Notes: generated from the letters alone by a model not told the origin. A stretch of 18,333 bases of DNA from Lutibacter sp. (GCA_030599055.1 JAUVOS010000017.1:1-18333), one strand, 5' to 3'; positions 1-6,440 are shown, counted from the first letter of the stretch. Program-made: numbers and translations.

Positions 1-28
1 AAAAGAATAAAGGGTTTATAAAAAAAAA

Positions 29-69
29 TGCCACGAATGCACGAATAGATTATTCGTGCATTCGTGGCA
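29..69. terminator. Strong bidirectional hairpin terminator
   Basis: A near-perfect stem of 18-19 bp (29-47 with 51-69) has a 3-nt loop. On the minus strand it is followed by a run of eight T, as expected for intrinsic termination of the hydrolase gene that ends at 89. On the plus strand it is followed by TACTTTTTTT, so it could also stop transcription from the left. Each arm is built from two related words (CACGAAT, GCACGAAT) and their complements, which resembles the heptad tracts found elsewhere in this window. Confidence 0.85.
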
Positions 70-88
70 ATACTTTTTTTATTCGTAT

Positions 89-769
89 TTAAAACTTCAA
101 CGAATCTCCAATCGGTAGTAGATTGAGTTCTTTACGTTTTTTAGCAAATTTAGTAATGGCTTTTATTTTGTCGATTTTTATATAGTCAAAAGTGTCGTAG
201 TGATAACCTAAGATTTTTTTACATTCAAGAAAATCACTCGCTTTTATAGCGCTTTTTATACCCATTGTAAAATTGTCTCCAATCGGTAAAACAGCTAAAT
301 CAAGTTCTCCAATTAATCTAGGGATTAATCGCATATCATAGGTTAAAGAAGTATCACCAGCAATATAAATTTTATGATGTTTGGTTTCTAAAACAAAACC
401 TGCAGCATTTCCTCCATAAGAACCATCTGGAAAAGAACTAGAATGTAAAGCGCTAACCATGTGTATTTTACCAAAGTTAAATTGCCAAGTACCACCAATA
501 TTCATCGGATGCCCTTCAATTCCTTTTTTCCCAAAATAAGTTACAATTTCAAAATTTGAAATGATTGTGGCGCCAGTTCGTTTTGCAATGGCTTCAACAT
601 CTAAAATATGATCTTCATGGGCGTGTGTGAGTAAAATATAGTCGGCTTCCAATTTATCGATGTCTATGTTTTTTGCCAATTCATTTCCTGTTATAAAAGG
701 ATCGACAATTATTACTTTTCCATGTGCTTCAATACTGAGAGATGCGTGTCCGAGATAGGTTATTTTCAT
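89..769 (-). CDS. UPF0173 metal-dependent hydrolase (metallo-beta-lactamase fold)
   Basis: This 226-residue protein is a cytoplasmic metallo-beta-lactamase-fold hydrolase of the UPF0173/YtkL type. It has the metal-binding motif T-H-A-H-E-D-H at residues 48-54 (H49, H51, D53, H54), an N-terminal GHAS motif (7-10), a further LHSS (108-111), a GDTS motif (138-141) and a late GYHYDTF segment with H190. Length and motif order fit the family, and no signal peptide is visible. The substrate is not known for this family. The gene lies downstream of menA with an 80-nt gap, and a menaquinone gene next to such a hydrolase is, from memory, a recurring flavobacterial arrangement. A possible promoter overlaps the menA stop codon, and a heptad repeat tract fills the leader. 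Transcription probably ends at the hairpin at 29-69. Confidence 0.88.
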   Translation of the reverse strand: MKITYLGHASLSIEAHGKVIIVDPFITGNELAKNIDIDKLEADYILLTHAHEDHILDVEAIAKRTGATIISNFEIVTYFGKKGIEGHPMNIGGTWQFNFGKIHMVSALHSSSFPDGSYGGNAAGFVLETKHHKIYIAGDTSLTYDMRLIPRLIGELDLAVLPIGDNFTMGIKSAIKASDFLECKKILGYHYDTFDYIKIDKIKAITKFAKKRKELNLLPIGDSLKF

Positions 770-775
770 ATTACA

Positions 776-820
776 GTTAAAAGTTAAAAGGTTATAAAGT
801 TATAAAGTTAAAAGTTTTTT
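776..820. repeat. Heptad/octad repeat tract upstream of hydrolase start
   Basis: On the plus strand the spacer reads as consecutive short words: GTTAAAA twice, one extra G, GTTATAAA twice, GTTAAAA, then GTTTTTT. The tract starts 6 nt upstream of the hydrolase start codon, so it occupies the leader of that transcript. It has no coding capacity. It belongs to the set of differing 7-nt-period tracts described in the findings. Confidence 0.7.
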
Positions 821-844
821 GATTCTTGATTCATAGTCGCTGTT

Positions 845-875
845 CAAAGTTACAATATTTGTCCCAAACCAAAAA
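845..875 (-). promoter_or_regulatory. Possible internal promoter for the hydrolase gene
   Basis: On the minus strand an exact TAACTTTG (845-852) matches the Bacteroidota -7 form TAnnTTTG. TTTTTG (870-875) lies 17 nt upstream as a -33 candidate. The -7 element overlaps the menA stop codon. If real, it would give the hydrolase a leader of about 70 nt containing the repeat tract at 776-820. The spacer is at the short end of the usual range and the match is unconfirmed. Confidence 0.4.
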
Positions 876-1752
876 GTATAGCAAAAAGAAATGTGCTTAA
901 TGCCAATATTTTTAATTCAGGGTCTAAGTTTTTAGGTTCTTTGTTTTTTAGAACGCGCTTTAGTTGTTTTATAATGGGAATATAAGCAAATACGAATATA
1001 AATTGCCAAGCTTTGTTATAATGGTAATTCACATAAAAAATGGCAAATAGAAACGAAAAACCAATAAGAAAATAAAAGTATTTTTTTGATTTTTCTACGC
1101 CTAGTTTAACAGCCATCGTATTTTTATTTGCTTTTATGTCTGACTCTCGATCGCGCATATTGTTAAGATGTAAAACACCAACGCTTAATAAACCCACAGA
1201 AAATGCAGGTAAAAAAAGTGTCCAATGTATCTGTTTTGTAAAAAGGAAATAAGTCCCTACAACACTTAAAAACCCAAAGAAAAGTAAGACGAATAAATCA
1301 CCCAAACCGCTGTATCCATAAGCATTGTTCCCAATGGTGTATTTAATGGCTGCGGCGATACTTGCGATTCCTAAAATAAAGAAAAGTAAGGTGTACAAAG
1401 GATTATCAAAACCAAAAGAAACAAAAATTAAAGCAAGAGCAATTAGTAAAGTGATTATTGCAGTAATAAGTATCGTAGTTTTAAGCTGTTTCTGTGTTAT
1501 GGCTCCACTTTGTAAAGCTCTTTCTGGACCTATACGATCTTTATTGTCCGTTCCTTTGATTCCATCGCCATAATCGTTAGCAAAGTTTGATAAGATTTGA
1601 AAACCCACGGTAGTTAATAAAGCTAATACAACTATTTTCCAGTTAGAATAACCAGATGCATAGGCTAAAAAACTTCCGACAATAATTCCGGAAACTGATA
1701 GCGGTAGGGTTCGTAAACGAGCGGCTTGTATATAGGTTTTAAGGTTTGGCAT
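850..1752 (-). CDS. menA: 1,4-dihydroxy-2-naphthoate polyprenyltransferase (menaquinone biosynthesis)
   Basis: This integral inner-membrane prenyltransferase (300 residues) joins a polyprenyl chain to 1,4-dihydroxy-2-naphthoate, giving demethylmenaquinone. The UbiA-family signature is clear. The first Asp-rich motif is N59-D60-Y-G-D63 followed by G-I-K-G-T-D69, and the second is N197-N198-M-R-D201-R-E-S-D205. Multiple hydrophobic helices span residues 15-35, 40-58, 95-115, 118-140, 150-172, 178-196, 226-242, 248-262 and 282-300. The N-terminal segment R12-L-R-T-L-P is typical of MenA. Length fits the family. It lies 58 nt downstream of the Fe-S protein gene and 80 nt upstream of the hydrolase, all on the same strand, so the three are probably co-transcribed. 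A heptad repeat tract fills the spacer directly before its start codon. Confidence 0.93.
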   Translation of the reverse strand: MPNLKTYIQAARLRTLPLSVSGIIVGSFLAYASGYSNWKIVVLALLTTVGFQILSNFANDYGDGIKGTDNKDRIGPERALQSGAITQKQLKTTILITAIITLLIALALIFVSFGFDNPLYTLLFFILGIASIAAAIKYTIGNNAYGYSGLGDLFVLLFFGFLSVVGTYFLFTKQIHWTLFLPAFSVGLLSVGVLHLNNMRDRESDIKANKNTMAVKLGVEKSKKYFYFLIGFSFLFAIFYVNYHYNKAWQFIFVFAYIPIIKQLKRVLKNKEPKNLDPELKILALSTFLFAILFGLGQIL

Positions 1753-1755
1753 GTA

Positions 1756-1804
1756 AATACGCTTTTTGCTTTACGCAGTACGCTTAACGCGTATTACGTG
1801 TCGC
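1756..1804. repeat. Seven-unit heptad tract before menA
   Basis: Seven consecutive 7-nt words fill 49 bp: AATACGC, TTTTTGC, TTTACGC, AGTACGC, TTAACGC, GTATTAC, GTGTCGC. Six of the seven end in GC at the same phase. On the menA-sense strand the words begin with GC or GCG. The tract starts 3 nt beyond the menA start codon and ends 6 nt before the stop of the upstream Fe-S gene, so it takes up nearly the whole spacer. Confidence 0.75.
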
Positions 1805-1810
1805 GATATT

Positions 1811-2584
1811 TCACAGATCTTTGGCAATTATTTCAGCAATATCTAGCACTTCGATTTCAGCTTCTTTGTTTTGCATTTTTACACCATCCGTTAGCATGGT
1901 ATTACAAAATTCACAAGCAGTCGCAATAATTTGGGGCTTTGCTCCTAGCATTTCATCCGTGCGTTTTTCAAAAACTTCTCTATCTCCTTTTTCGGCTTCT
2001 TTGAACATTTGTGCACCACCTGCACCACAACAGGTTGCTTTGCTTCGGGTGTTGTCGGCTTCTACTAGGGTAGCATTGAGCTGTTTTAATAGTTGCCTCG
2101 GAGCTTCATACTCATTGTTAGCTCGCCCAAGATAACAAGGATCATGAAAAGAAATTCGCTTCCCTTTAAAACGATCACCGCTAATTTTAAGTTTTCCCTC
2201 TTGTATTAATTCGTTGATAAATTGTGTGTGATGTAACACATTATATTTACCTCCTAATTGCGGGTATTCGTTTTTAATGGTATTAAAAGCATGTGGACTT
2301 GCAGTTACTATTTTTTTTACCTCGTACATATTGAAAACTTCAATATTCATCAAGGCTTGCATTTGGAAAAGCATTTCATTTCCAGCTCTTTTAGCGGGAT
2401 CACCACAACAGGTTTCTTCAGCACCTAAAATGGCGAAATTTACATTTGCCTTGTTTAAAATCTTTACAAAAGCTTTTGTTATTTTAATTGCTCTGTCATC
2501 ATAACTGCCAGCACATCCTACAAAAAATAAGATGTCTGCTTTTTTTCCTTCGGAGGCAAGTTCTGCCATTGTTGGTGCGTTCAT
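1811..2584 (-). CDS. CCG-domain (Fe-S)-binding protein, HdrB/LutA/GlpC-like
   Basis: This 257-residue cytoplasmic protein has two cysteine-rich CCG (DUF224) domains, the type that binds Fe-S clusters in heterodisulfide reductase HdrB, LutA and GlpC and takes part in electron transfer. The first half shows G-C24-A-G and E-T-C59-C60-G. The second shows D-P-C150-Y-L, A-T-C185-C186-G-A-G-G and the closing C224-E-F-C227. In the first half, the position where a C-x-x-C pair would be expected reads S96-P-H-A99, so no cysteine is present there. In related bacteria the protein usually follows a 4Fe-4S dicluster partner. Here the 312-bp upstream spacer contains no such gene, so the partner is elsewhere or lost. 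The gene probably leads the menA/hydrolase transcript. The start is the ATG at 2584, because no longer reading is supported. Confidence 0.85.
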   Translation of the reverse strand: MNAPTMAELASEGKKADILFFVGCAGSYDDRAIKITKAFVKILNKANVNFAILGAEETCCGDPAKRAGNEMLFQMQALMNIEVFNMYEVKKIVTASPHAFNTIKNEYPQLGGKYNVLHHTQFINELIQEGKLKISGDRFKGKRISFHDPCYLGRANNEYEAPRQLLKQLNATLVEADNTRSKATCCGAGGAQMFKEAEKGDREVFEKRTDEMLGAKPQIIATACEFCNTMLTDGVKMQNKEAEIEVLDIAEIIAKDL

Positions 2585-2594
2585 TCTTTATGAA

Positions 2595-2615
2595 ATTAAA
2601 GGTTAAAAGTTAAAA
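2595..2615. repeat. Three-unit heptad tract upstream of Fe-S gene
   Basis: Three adjoining words, ATTAAAG, GTTAAAA and GTTAAAA, lie 10 nt upstream of the Fe-S protein start codon. The word is the same as in the tract at 776-820. Confidence 0.55.
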
Positions 2616-2688
2616 AAGTATCAGTACCTAAATAACGTTGACCGTTTTTAATCTATTTTTAGTATTCTTTTGTGTCATTTTTATTTCA

Positions 2689-2791
2689 TTATTGATATTG
2701 TTTTTCAGTTAAATAAGCTTCATCTTTCACGTTTATAATTTGATCTAAAAGTTCAAATTTTTCTTGTGCAAAAAATGTTTTGAAACATCAT
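2689..2791 (-). pseudogene. Possible relic of an antitoxin-like gene
   Basis: On the minus strand a 27-codon stretch (about 2769 down to the stop at 2689) reads with charged, gene-like composition, including AQEKFELLDQIINVKDEAY. Two tandem ATG codons (2786-2791) lie just upstream in another frame, separated by a run of six T. A one-base slip in that run would join them into one reading frame of about 34 codons. The segment resembles, by eye only, the N-terminal part of addiction-module antitoxins found in Bacteroidota. The rest of such a gene is absent. It may be an eroded fragment or a chance frame. Confidence 0.25.
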
Positions 2792-2865
2792 TTCTTAATT
2801 CCCTTTTTAACTTCTAACATTCCAAATATTCAAATGCTGTAATTTTAGTATTTATCTTTTTCTCC

Positions 2866-2901
2866 TTTTAACTATTAACTTATCTTCCAATAACCATTAA
2901 C
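2866..2901. repeat. Heptad tract overlapping the pheS stop codon
   Basis: Successive words on the plus strand are TTTTAAC, TATTAAC, TTATCTTC (8 nt), CAATAAC and CATTAAC. Four of the five end in TAAC at regular phase. The last word (2895-2901) contains the complement of the pheS stop codon at 2897-2899, so the tract begins exactly at the end of pheS. Confidence 0.65.
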
Positions 2902-3916
2902 TCTCTGCTTTAAACTGCTCTAAGAATTTTACATCATTTTCATAGAACATTCTTATATCAGGTATTTGGTATAATAACATAGCGATACGTTCGATTCCCA
3001 TACCAAAAGCAAATCCTGTGTATTTTTTGGAATCAATATTTGCGTTTTCCAAGACGTTTGGATCAACCATTCCGCAGCCCATAATTTCTAACCAGCCCGT
3101 TCCTTTCGTGATTCTGTAATCGGTTTCAGTTTCTAGACCCCAATAAATATCCACTTCTGCACTAGGCTCTGTAAAGGGAAAGAAAGAAGGGCGCAATCTA
3201 ATTTTTGATTTTCCAAATAATTCTTTGGTAAAATAGAGTAAGGTTTGTTTTAAATCGGCAAAAGACACATCGGTATCAATGTACAGACCCTCTACTTGGT
3301 GAAAAATACAATGTGCTCGCGCTGAAATATCTTCGTTTCGAAATACACGTCCGGGAGAAATTGTTCGAATGGGTGGTTTGTGCTCATTCATATAGCGAAC
3401 TTGTACCGAAGAAGTATGCGTTCGCAATAACATATCAGGATTTTTTTCGATAAAGAAAGTATCTTGCATATCACGTGCCGGATGATATTCGGGCAGGTTT
3501 AAGGCTGTAAAGTTATGCCAATCATCTTCAATTTCGGGGCCTTCTGAAACAGTGAACCCGATACGTGAAAAAATGTCTACAATTTTATTCTTTACAATAG
3601 AAATAGGATGACGAGCGCCAATTTCAACAGGAGCACCCGGTCGCGTTAAATCACCATATATAGTTTTCTCCCCTTGTGCACTTTCTAGAGCTTCTATTGA
3701 AGTTTTAACTTTTTCAGTAGCCACATTTTTTAATTTATTTAAAGCTTGACCAACTAATTTTTTTTCGTTGTTCGGAACCTCTTTAAACTCTCCAAAAAGA
3801 TTTTTAATGATTCCTTTGCTTCCGATAAATTTGATACGAAAATTTTCGATTTCGTCAATTCCTGTGGAATTAAATTGAGCTACTTCAGTAATATATTTAT
3901 TAATTTTATCTAACAT
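2897..3916 (-). CDS. pheS: Phenylalanine--tRNA ligase alpha subunit
   Basis: This is the catalytic alpha subunit of the (alpha-beta)2 phenylalanyl-tRNA synthetase, which attaches phenylalanine to tRNA-Phe in the cytoplasm. From the chosen start it has 339 residues, normal for PheS. An N-terminal coiled-coil arm (about 1-85) is followed by the class II catalytic core. This includes G100-A-R-H-P, the motif 2 region around R184-T-I-S-P-G-R-V-F-R-N-E-D (184-196) with F205-H-Q-V-E-G, F247-P-F-T-E-P-S-A-E-V (247-256), and motif 3 G304-M-G-I-E-R (304-310 region). The start is placed at the ATG at 3914-3916, beginning MLDKINKYI, because family members start there. A 27-codon upstream extension of the frame is unlike the family and overlaps a candidate promoter. 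pheT is not in this window. The gene is divergent from gdhA. Confidence 0.95.
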   Translation of the reverse strand: MLDKINKYITEVAQFNSTGIDEIENFRIKFIGSKGIIKNLFGEFKEVPNNEKKLVGQALNKLKNVATEKVKTSIEALESAQGEKTIYGDLTRPGAPVEIGARHPISIVKNKIVDIFSRIGFTVSEGPEIEDDWHNFTALNLPEYHPARDMQDTFFIEKNPDMLLRTHTSSVQVRYMNEHKPPIRTISPGRVFRNEDISARAHCIFHQVEGLYIDTDVSFADLKQTLLYFTKELFGKSKIRLRPSFFPFTEPSAEVDIYWGLETETDYRITKGTGWLEIMGCGMVDPNVLENANIDSKKYTGFAFGMGIERIAMLLYQIPDIRMFYENDVKFLEQFKAES

Positions 3917-3967
3917 AGATGGTATTCGAAATTGCTGTTTATTTTGGTTTAATTCCCAGAAAAAATA

Positions 3968-3999
3968 GCAAAAAGTTATATTTAAATTGAAAAACAAAA
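3968..3999 (-). promoter_or_regulatory. Candidate pheS promoter
   Basis: On the minus strand TTTTG (3995-3999) is followed after about 16-18 nt by a TATAACTTTTTGC stretch (3968-3980), an imperfect match to the Bacteroidota -7 form TAnnTTTG. Transcription would begin near 3962, leaving a leader of about 45 nt before the ATG at 3916. Confidence 0.42.
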
Positions 4000-4173
4000 T
4001 TACATATTTTTTTTAGATGATAGTGGCTTATTTATTTAGGCTTATATGACGCCAATAAAGCAAATTAATTTAGGAAAAAGCAGCAAAATATATTCTGAAA
4101 ATTGATAAAAAGAACTTCTTTATTTAAAACGATTAAAAATTTTATTAATTTCTTAAAAAAATAACAAATATCA

Positions 4174-4205
4174 TTTGAAAAAATATACTTTTTAATATAT
4201 ATTTG
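4174..4205 (+). promoter_or_regulatory. gdhA promoter, full Bacteroidota consensus
   Basis: TTTG (4174-4177), a 20-nt spacer and TATATTTG (4198-4205) match the Bacteroidota primary-sigma promoter (TTTG, about 19-21 nt, TAnnTTTG) at every defined position. Transcription would start near 4211, giving a leader of about 27 nt. The element contains the GTG at 4205 that would open a longer reading frame, so it supports the ATG at 4238 as the true start. Confidence 0.75.
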
Positions 4206-4237
4206 TGAATTCAATAATTTTATTCAAAATCATACTT

Positions 4238-5581
4238 ATGCAATCAAAAATAAATAAGTTTATGCGATACGCAAAAAAGCGTAATCCAAACGAACCTGAA
4301 TTTATTCAAGCAGTACAAGAAGTCGCTGAAGCTCTCATTCCTTTTCTTGAAGAAAATCCGGCTTATAAGGGGAAAATGCTTTTAGAAAGAATGATTGAAC
4401 CCGAACGTGTTTTGATGTTCCGTGTACCTTGGGTTGATGATCAGGGAAATACGCAAGTTAATAGAGGTTTTAGAGTTGAATTTAATTCAGCTATTGGACC
4501 ATATAAAGGAGGTTTGCGTTTTCACCCTTCTGTAAACTTATCTATTTTAAAATTCTTAGGATTTGAGCAAGTTTTTAAAAATTCCTTAACTACATTACCA
4601 ATGGGTGGTGGAAAAGGAGGATCTGATTTTGACCCTAAAGGGAAATCAGATATCGAAGTAATGCGTTTTACACAATCATTTATGAGCGAATTATTCCGGC
4701 ATATTGGTGCAAATACTGATGTACCCGCCGGTGATATAGGTGTTGGTGGTCGTGAAATAGGGTTCTTATTTGGTCAATATAAAAAATTACGCAATGAGTT
4801 TGTCGGTGTCTTAACAGGAAAAGGGATTTCTTATGGAGGCTCCTTAATACGACCTGAAGCTACCGGTTACGGAACAGTTTATTTTGCACAACATATGCTA
4901 GAAACAAAAGAAGATTCGTTTAAAGGAAAAACAGTTTCCATTTCCGGTTCCGGAAATGTGGCTCAATATGCAACCGAAAAAGTCAATCAATTGTGGGGTA
5001 AAGTGGTTACTTTATCTGATTCCGGTGGTTATATTTATGATGAAGATGGTATTGATGCAGCCAAATTAGAATATATAATGGATTTGAAAAATATACAACG
5101 AGGTCGTATTTCTGAATACGTAAAAGAATATCCTAATGCTAAGTATTTTAAAGGAGAACGACCTTGGAATGTTAAAGTTGATATTGCCTTGCCTTGTGCA
5201 ACTCAAAACGAAGTAGATAAAATAGATGCGAAAGCACTAGTGAAAAATGGTGTTATCTGTGTCGCTGAAGGTGCAAATATGCCTTCTACTCCAGATGCTA
5301 TTGAAGTATTCCAAAAAGCAGGCATTTTGTACGCTCCGGGAAAAGCTTCTAATGCAGGTGGTGTTTCTGTTTCCGGTTTAGAAATGAGTCAAAATTCACT
5401 ACGCTACAATTGGACACGCGATGAAGTTGACGCAAAATTACATAGAATCATGAGCGACATTCATGCCTCTTGTGTAAAATTTGGAAAACGAGCTGATGGA
5501 TCTATAGATTATGTGCAAGGAGCCAACATTGCCGGTTTTGTAAAATTGGCCGATGCTATGTTAGATCAAGGAGTGGTTTAG
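4238..5581 (+). CDS. gdhA: Glutamate dehydrogenase, hexameric GdhA type
   Basis: GdhA catalyses reversible reductive amination of 2-oxoglutarate to glutamate, linking ammonium assimilation with carbon metabolism in the cytoplasm. From the ATG at 4238 it has 447 residues, the same as E. coli GdhA. Visible motifs are the substrate-binding K90-G-G-L-R-F-H-P, the active-site loop P121-M-G-G-G-K126-G-G-S-D with catalytic lysine K126, P163-A-G-D166-I-G-V-G-G-R-E with the catalytic aspartate, and the dinucleotide-binding turn S236-G-S-G-N240. The coenzyme-site sequence T258-L-S-D261 follows; overall similarity suggests NADP(H), but this is inference. The start is fixed by family length and by the promoter whose -7 box overlaps the longer frame. 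The gene is monocistronic, with its own promoter and terminator. Confidence 0.95.
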   Translation: MQSKINKFMRYAKKRNPNEPEFIQAVQEVAEALIPFLEENPAYKGKMLLERMIEPERVLMFRVPWVDDQGNTQVNRGFRVEFNSAIGPYKGGLRFHPSVNLSILKFLGFEQVFKNSLTTLPMGGGKGGSDFDPKGKSDIEVMRFTQSFMSELFRHIGANTDVPAGDIGVGGREIGFLFGQYKKLRNEFVGVLTGKGISYGGSLIRPEATGYGTVYFAQHMLETKEDSFKGKTVSISGSGNVAQYATEKVNQLWGKVVTLSDSGGYIYDEDGIDAAKLEYIMDLKNIQRGRISEYVKEYPNAKYFKGERPWNVKVDIALPCATQNEVDKIDAKALVKNGVICVAEGANMPSTPDAIEVFQKAGILYAPGKASNAGGVSVSGLEMSQNSLRYNWTRDEVDAKLHRIMSDIHASCVKFGKRADGSIDYVQGANIAGFVKLADAMLDQGVV

Positions 5582-5620
5582 CAATTTCTCTTTCAAAACA
5601 ATAGAATTTTTAAATCATAA

Positions 5621-5650
5621 AAAACTCGCTCAAATTGAGCGAGTTTTTTT
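5621..5650 (+). terminator. gdhA intrinsic terminator
   Basis: An 11-bp perfect stem (5621-5631 with 5637-5647, core ACTCGCTC/GAGCGAGT) closes a 5-nt loop and runs into seven T (5644-5650). It starts 40 nt after the gdhA stop codon. The A-rich left arm means it may also work weakly in the other direction. Confidence 0.9.
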
Positions 5651-5686
5651 GTTTAAAATATTTGTAACTTTATACAAAATATAAAA

Positions 5687-6064
5687 GTGAAAAAACACAG
5701 CCTAGATATTGCTCTTTTAACAATAATACTATTTGGAATTCTAATACTAGGGGATTTATCTTATAAAGAATTTTTAGATGGAGGGATTTGTCCGAAATTT
5801 TCAATAGTCCCTTCTTGCTATATTGCCTTACTGTATTTTGTACTCCTATTTATATTTCAAGTTTGTAAAAAAGCAACTCTTATATTTATTATACTAACCG
5901 GATTTGCTTTAACATTTACCGGATTTGCTACTATTGGACATCTATTCGGCACGATTCAATGTTCAATATCTGATATTAGTATTCCCACATGTTTTATTGG
6001 ATTCTTTATGTTTCTCATCATCCTTATTTTAAAGTTTATTCAAATAAAAGTTGAAAAATTGTGA
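5687..6064 (+). CDS. Small four-helix membrane protein with two cysteine pairs, unknown function
   Basis: This is a 125-residue hydrophobic protein not assigned to a named family with confidence. Four membrane segments are visible at about 6-22, 43-59, 63-88 and 101-120. Two cysteine pairs lie at the outer ends of the loops between helices: C35-x8-C44 after helix 1 and C92-x9-C102 before helix 4. Both pairs would fall on the same side of the membrane, and H85 is near the second pair. This layout recalls small DsbB/VKOR-like or MauE-like thiol proteins, but the CxxC motif of VKOR is absent, so this is only a structural analogy. The start is GTG at 5687; no in-frame ATG is available and the N-terminus (MKKHSLDIALL) looks natural. 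It follows the gdhA terminator by 36 nt, so it is probably a separate unit. A weak promoter candidate (AATATTTG at 5657-5664) precedes it. Confidence 0.65.
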   Translation: MKKHSLDIALLTIILFGILILGDLSYKEFLDGGICPKFSIVPSCYIALLYFVLLFIFQVCKKATLIFIILTGFALTFTGFATIGHLFGTIQCSISDISIPTCFIGFFMFLIILILKFIQIKVEKL

Positions 6065-6110
6065 TAATTGTTTCTAATTCAATTAAATTGCATGGGTATT
6101 AACCCGACGG

Positions 6111-6139
6111 ACATAAGACGAAAAGACATAAGACGTAAG
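6111..6139. repeat. Heptad tract ACATAAG / ACGTAAG
   Basis: Consecutive words are ACATAAG, ACGAAAAG (8 nt), ACATAAG and ACGTAAG. An 11-nt direct repeat GACATAAGACG recurs at 6110 and 6125. The tract lies 47 nt after the membrane-protein stop codon. Confidence 0.65.
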
Positions 6140-6289
6140 ACTTTTACTCATAGCCAATTACAATCTAGCTCTATTTTGGTGAATTGTCGTCATGTTATAA
6201 CTAAACCACTATGGCCTGGAAGTGCCATCGGCTTATTTTACGAATGACCCCGATAGTAAATACGGGGCGCATCTAGTTTAAACCCTAGG

Positions 6290-6352
6290 GTTAGAAGTTG
6301 AAAGTCGGAAGCCCGAAGTAGCATACTTCTAACTTCGGACTTCTAACTAATA
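6290..6352. repeat. Nine-unit inverted heptad block
   Basis: Nine exact 7-nt words in unbroken phase: GTTAGAA, GTTGAAA, GTCGGAA, GCCCGAA, GTAGCAT, ACTTCTA, ACTTCGG, ACTTCTA, ACTAATA. Words 1-4 share G-x-x-x-(G/A)AA. Words 6-8 are complements of the same theme (TAGAAGT, CCGAAGT), so the block folds back on itself around the central GTAGCAT. Possible stems include GAAGTA/TACTTC around a 3-nt loop and CCGAAGT/ACTTCGG. Confidence 0.75.
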
Positions 6353-6380
6353 TTTATAAAAACTAAAAATATTGCACTAA

Positions 6381-6398
6381 TTCCGATAGCTATCGGAA
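6381..6398. repeat. 18-nt perfect palindrome TTCCGATAGCTATCGGAA
   Basis: This is a perfect inverted repeat with no loop, 42 nt upstream of the copy A start codon. The half-site CCGATAG recurs at 6250-6256. Palindromes of this CCGATAG/CTATCGG form seem frequent in flavobacterial spacers from memory, but I could not check that. It could be a protein-binding site or a dispersed repeat. Confidence 0.6.
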
Positions 6399-6440
6399 GC
6401 ATAGTTTTAACTAACGATTGAGACCAATAAATTATAAACC

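Larger units (their letters stand above)
2585..2896. other. 312-bp spacer between Fe-S gene and pheS
   Basis: This AT-rich spacer carries two repeat tracts, one at each end (2595-2615 and 2866-2901). In the middle is a short minus-strand reading frame that looks like a gene fragment (2689-2791). No tRNA, convincing terminator or strong promoter was seen. Confidence 0.5.
3917..4237. other. 321-bp divergent promoter region between pheS and gdhA
   Basis: This very AT-rich region lies between two divergent genes. It carries a candidate pheS promoter on the minus strand (3968-3999) and a strong gdhA promoter match on the plus strand (4174-4205). The middle (about 4004-4170) shows no gene and no heptad tract. 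It has only AT-rich sequence and a weak possible fold around 4028-4063. Confidence 0.6.
6065..6440. other. 376-bp spacer rich in short repeats and palindromes
   Basis: No coding frame is convincing here. The spacer holds a heptad tract (6111-6139), small hairpins (GGGT/ACCC near 6094-6105, ATGGC/GCCAT near 6211-6228, CCCCG/CGGGG at 6248-6267), a 12-nt palindrome AACCCTAGGGTT (6281-6292), an inverted heptad block (6290-6352) and an 18-nt palindrome (6381-6398). No clear promoter for the downstream copy A gene was found, although one must lie here or nearby. Confidence 0.6.

Noticed and set aside
3917..3997. 27-codon upstream extension of pheS
   Set aside because: It has aromatic-rich, non-family sequence and overlaps the candidate promoter; PheS proteins start at MLDKI-like sequence.
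4205..4237. GTG start for gdhA giving 11 extra residues
   Set aside because: The GTG overlaps the -7 promoter element TATATTTG, and the ATG at 4238 gives the usual 447 residues.
6111..6352. Repeated words taken as a CRISPR array
   Set aside because: The repeats are 7-8 nt, degenerate and without spacers of even length, and no cas gene is present.
6065..6440. Riboswitch or structured leader upstream of copy A
   Set aside because: The small hairpins do not form a layout I recognise, and the region is better described as short repeats and palindromes.
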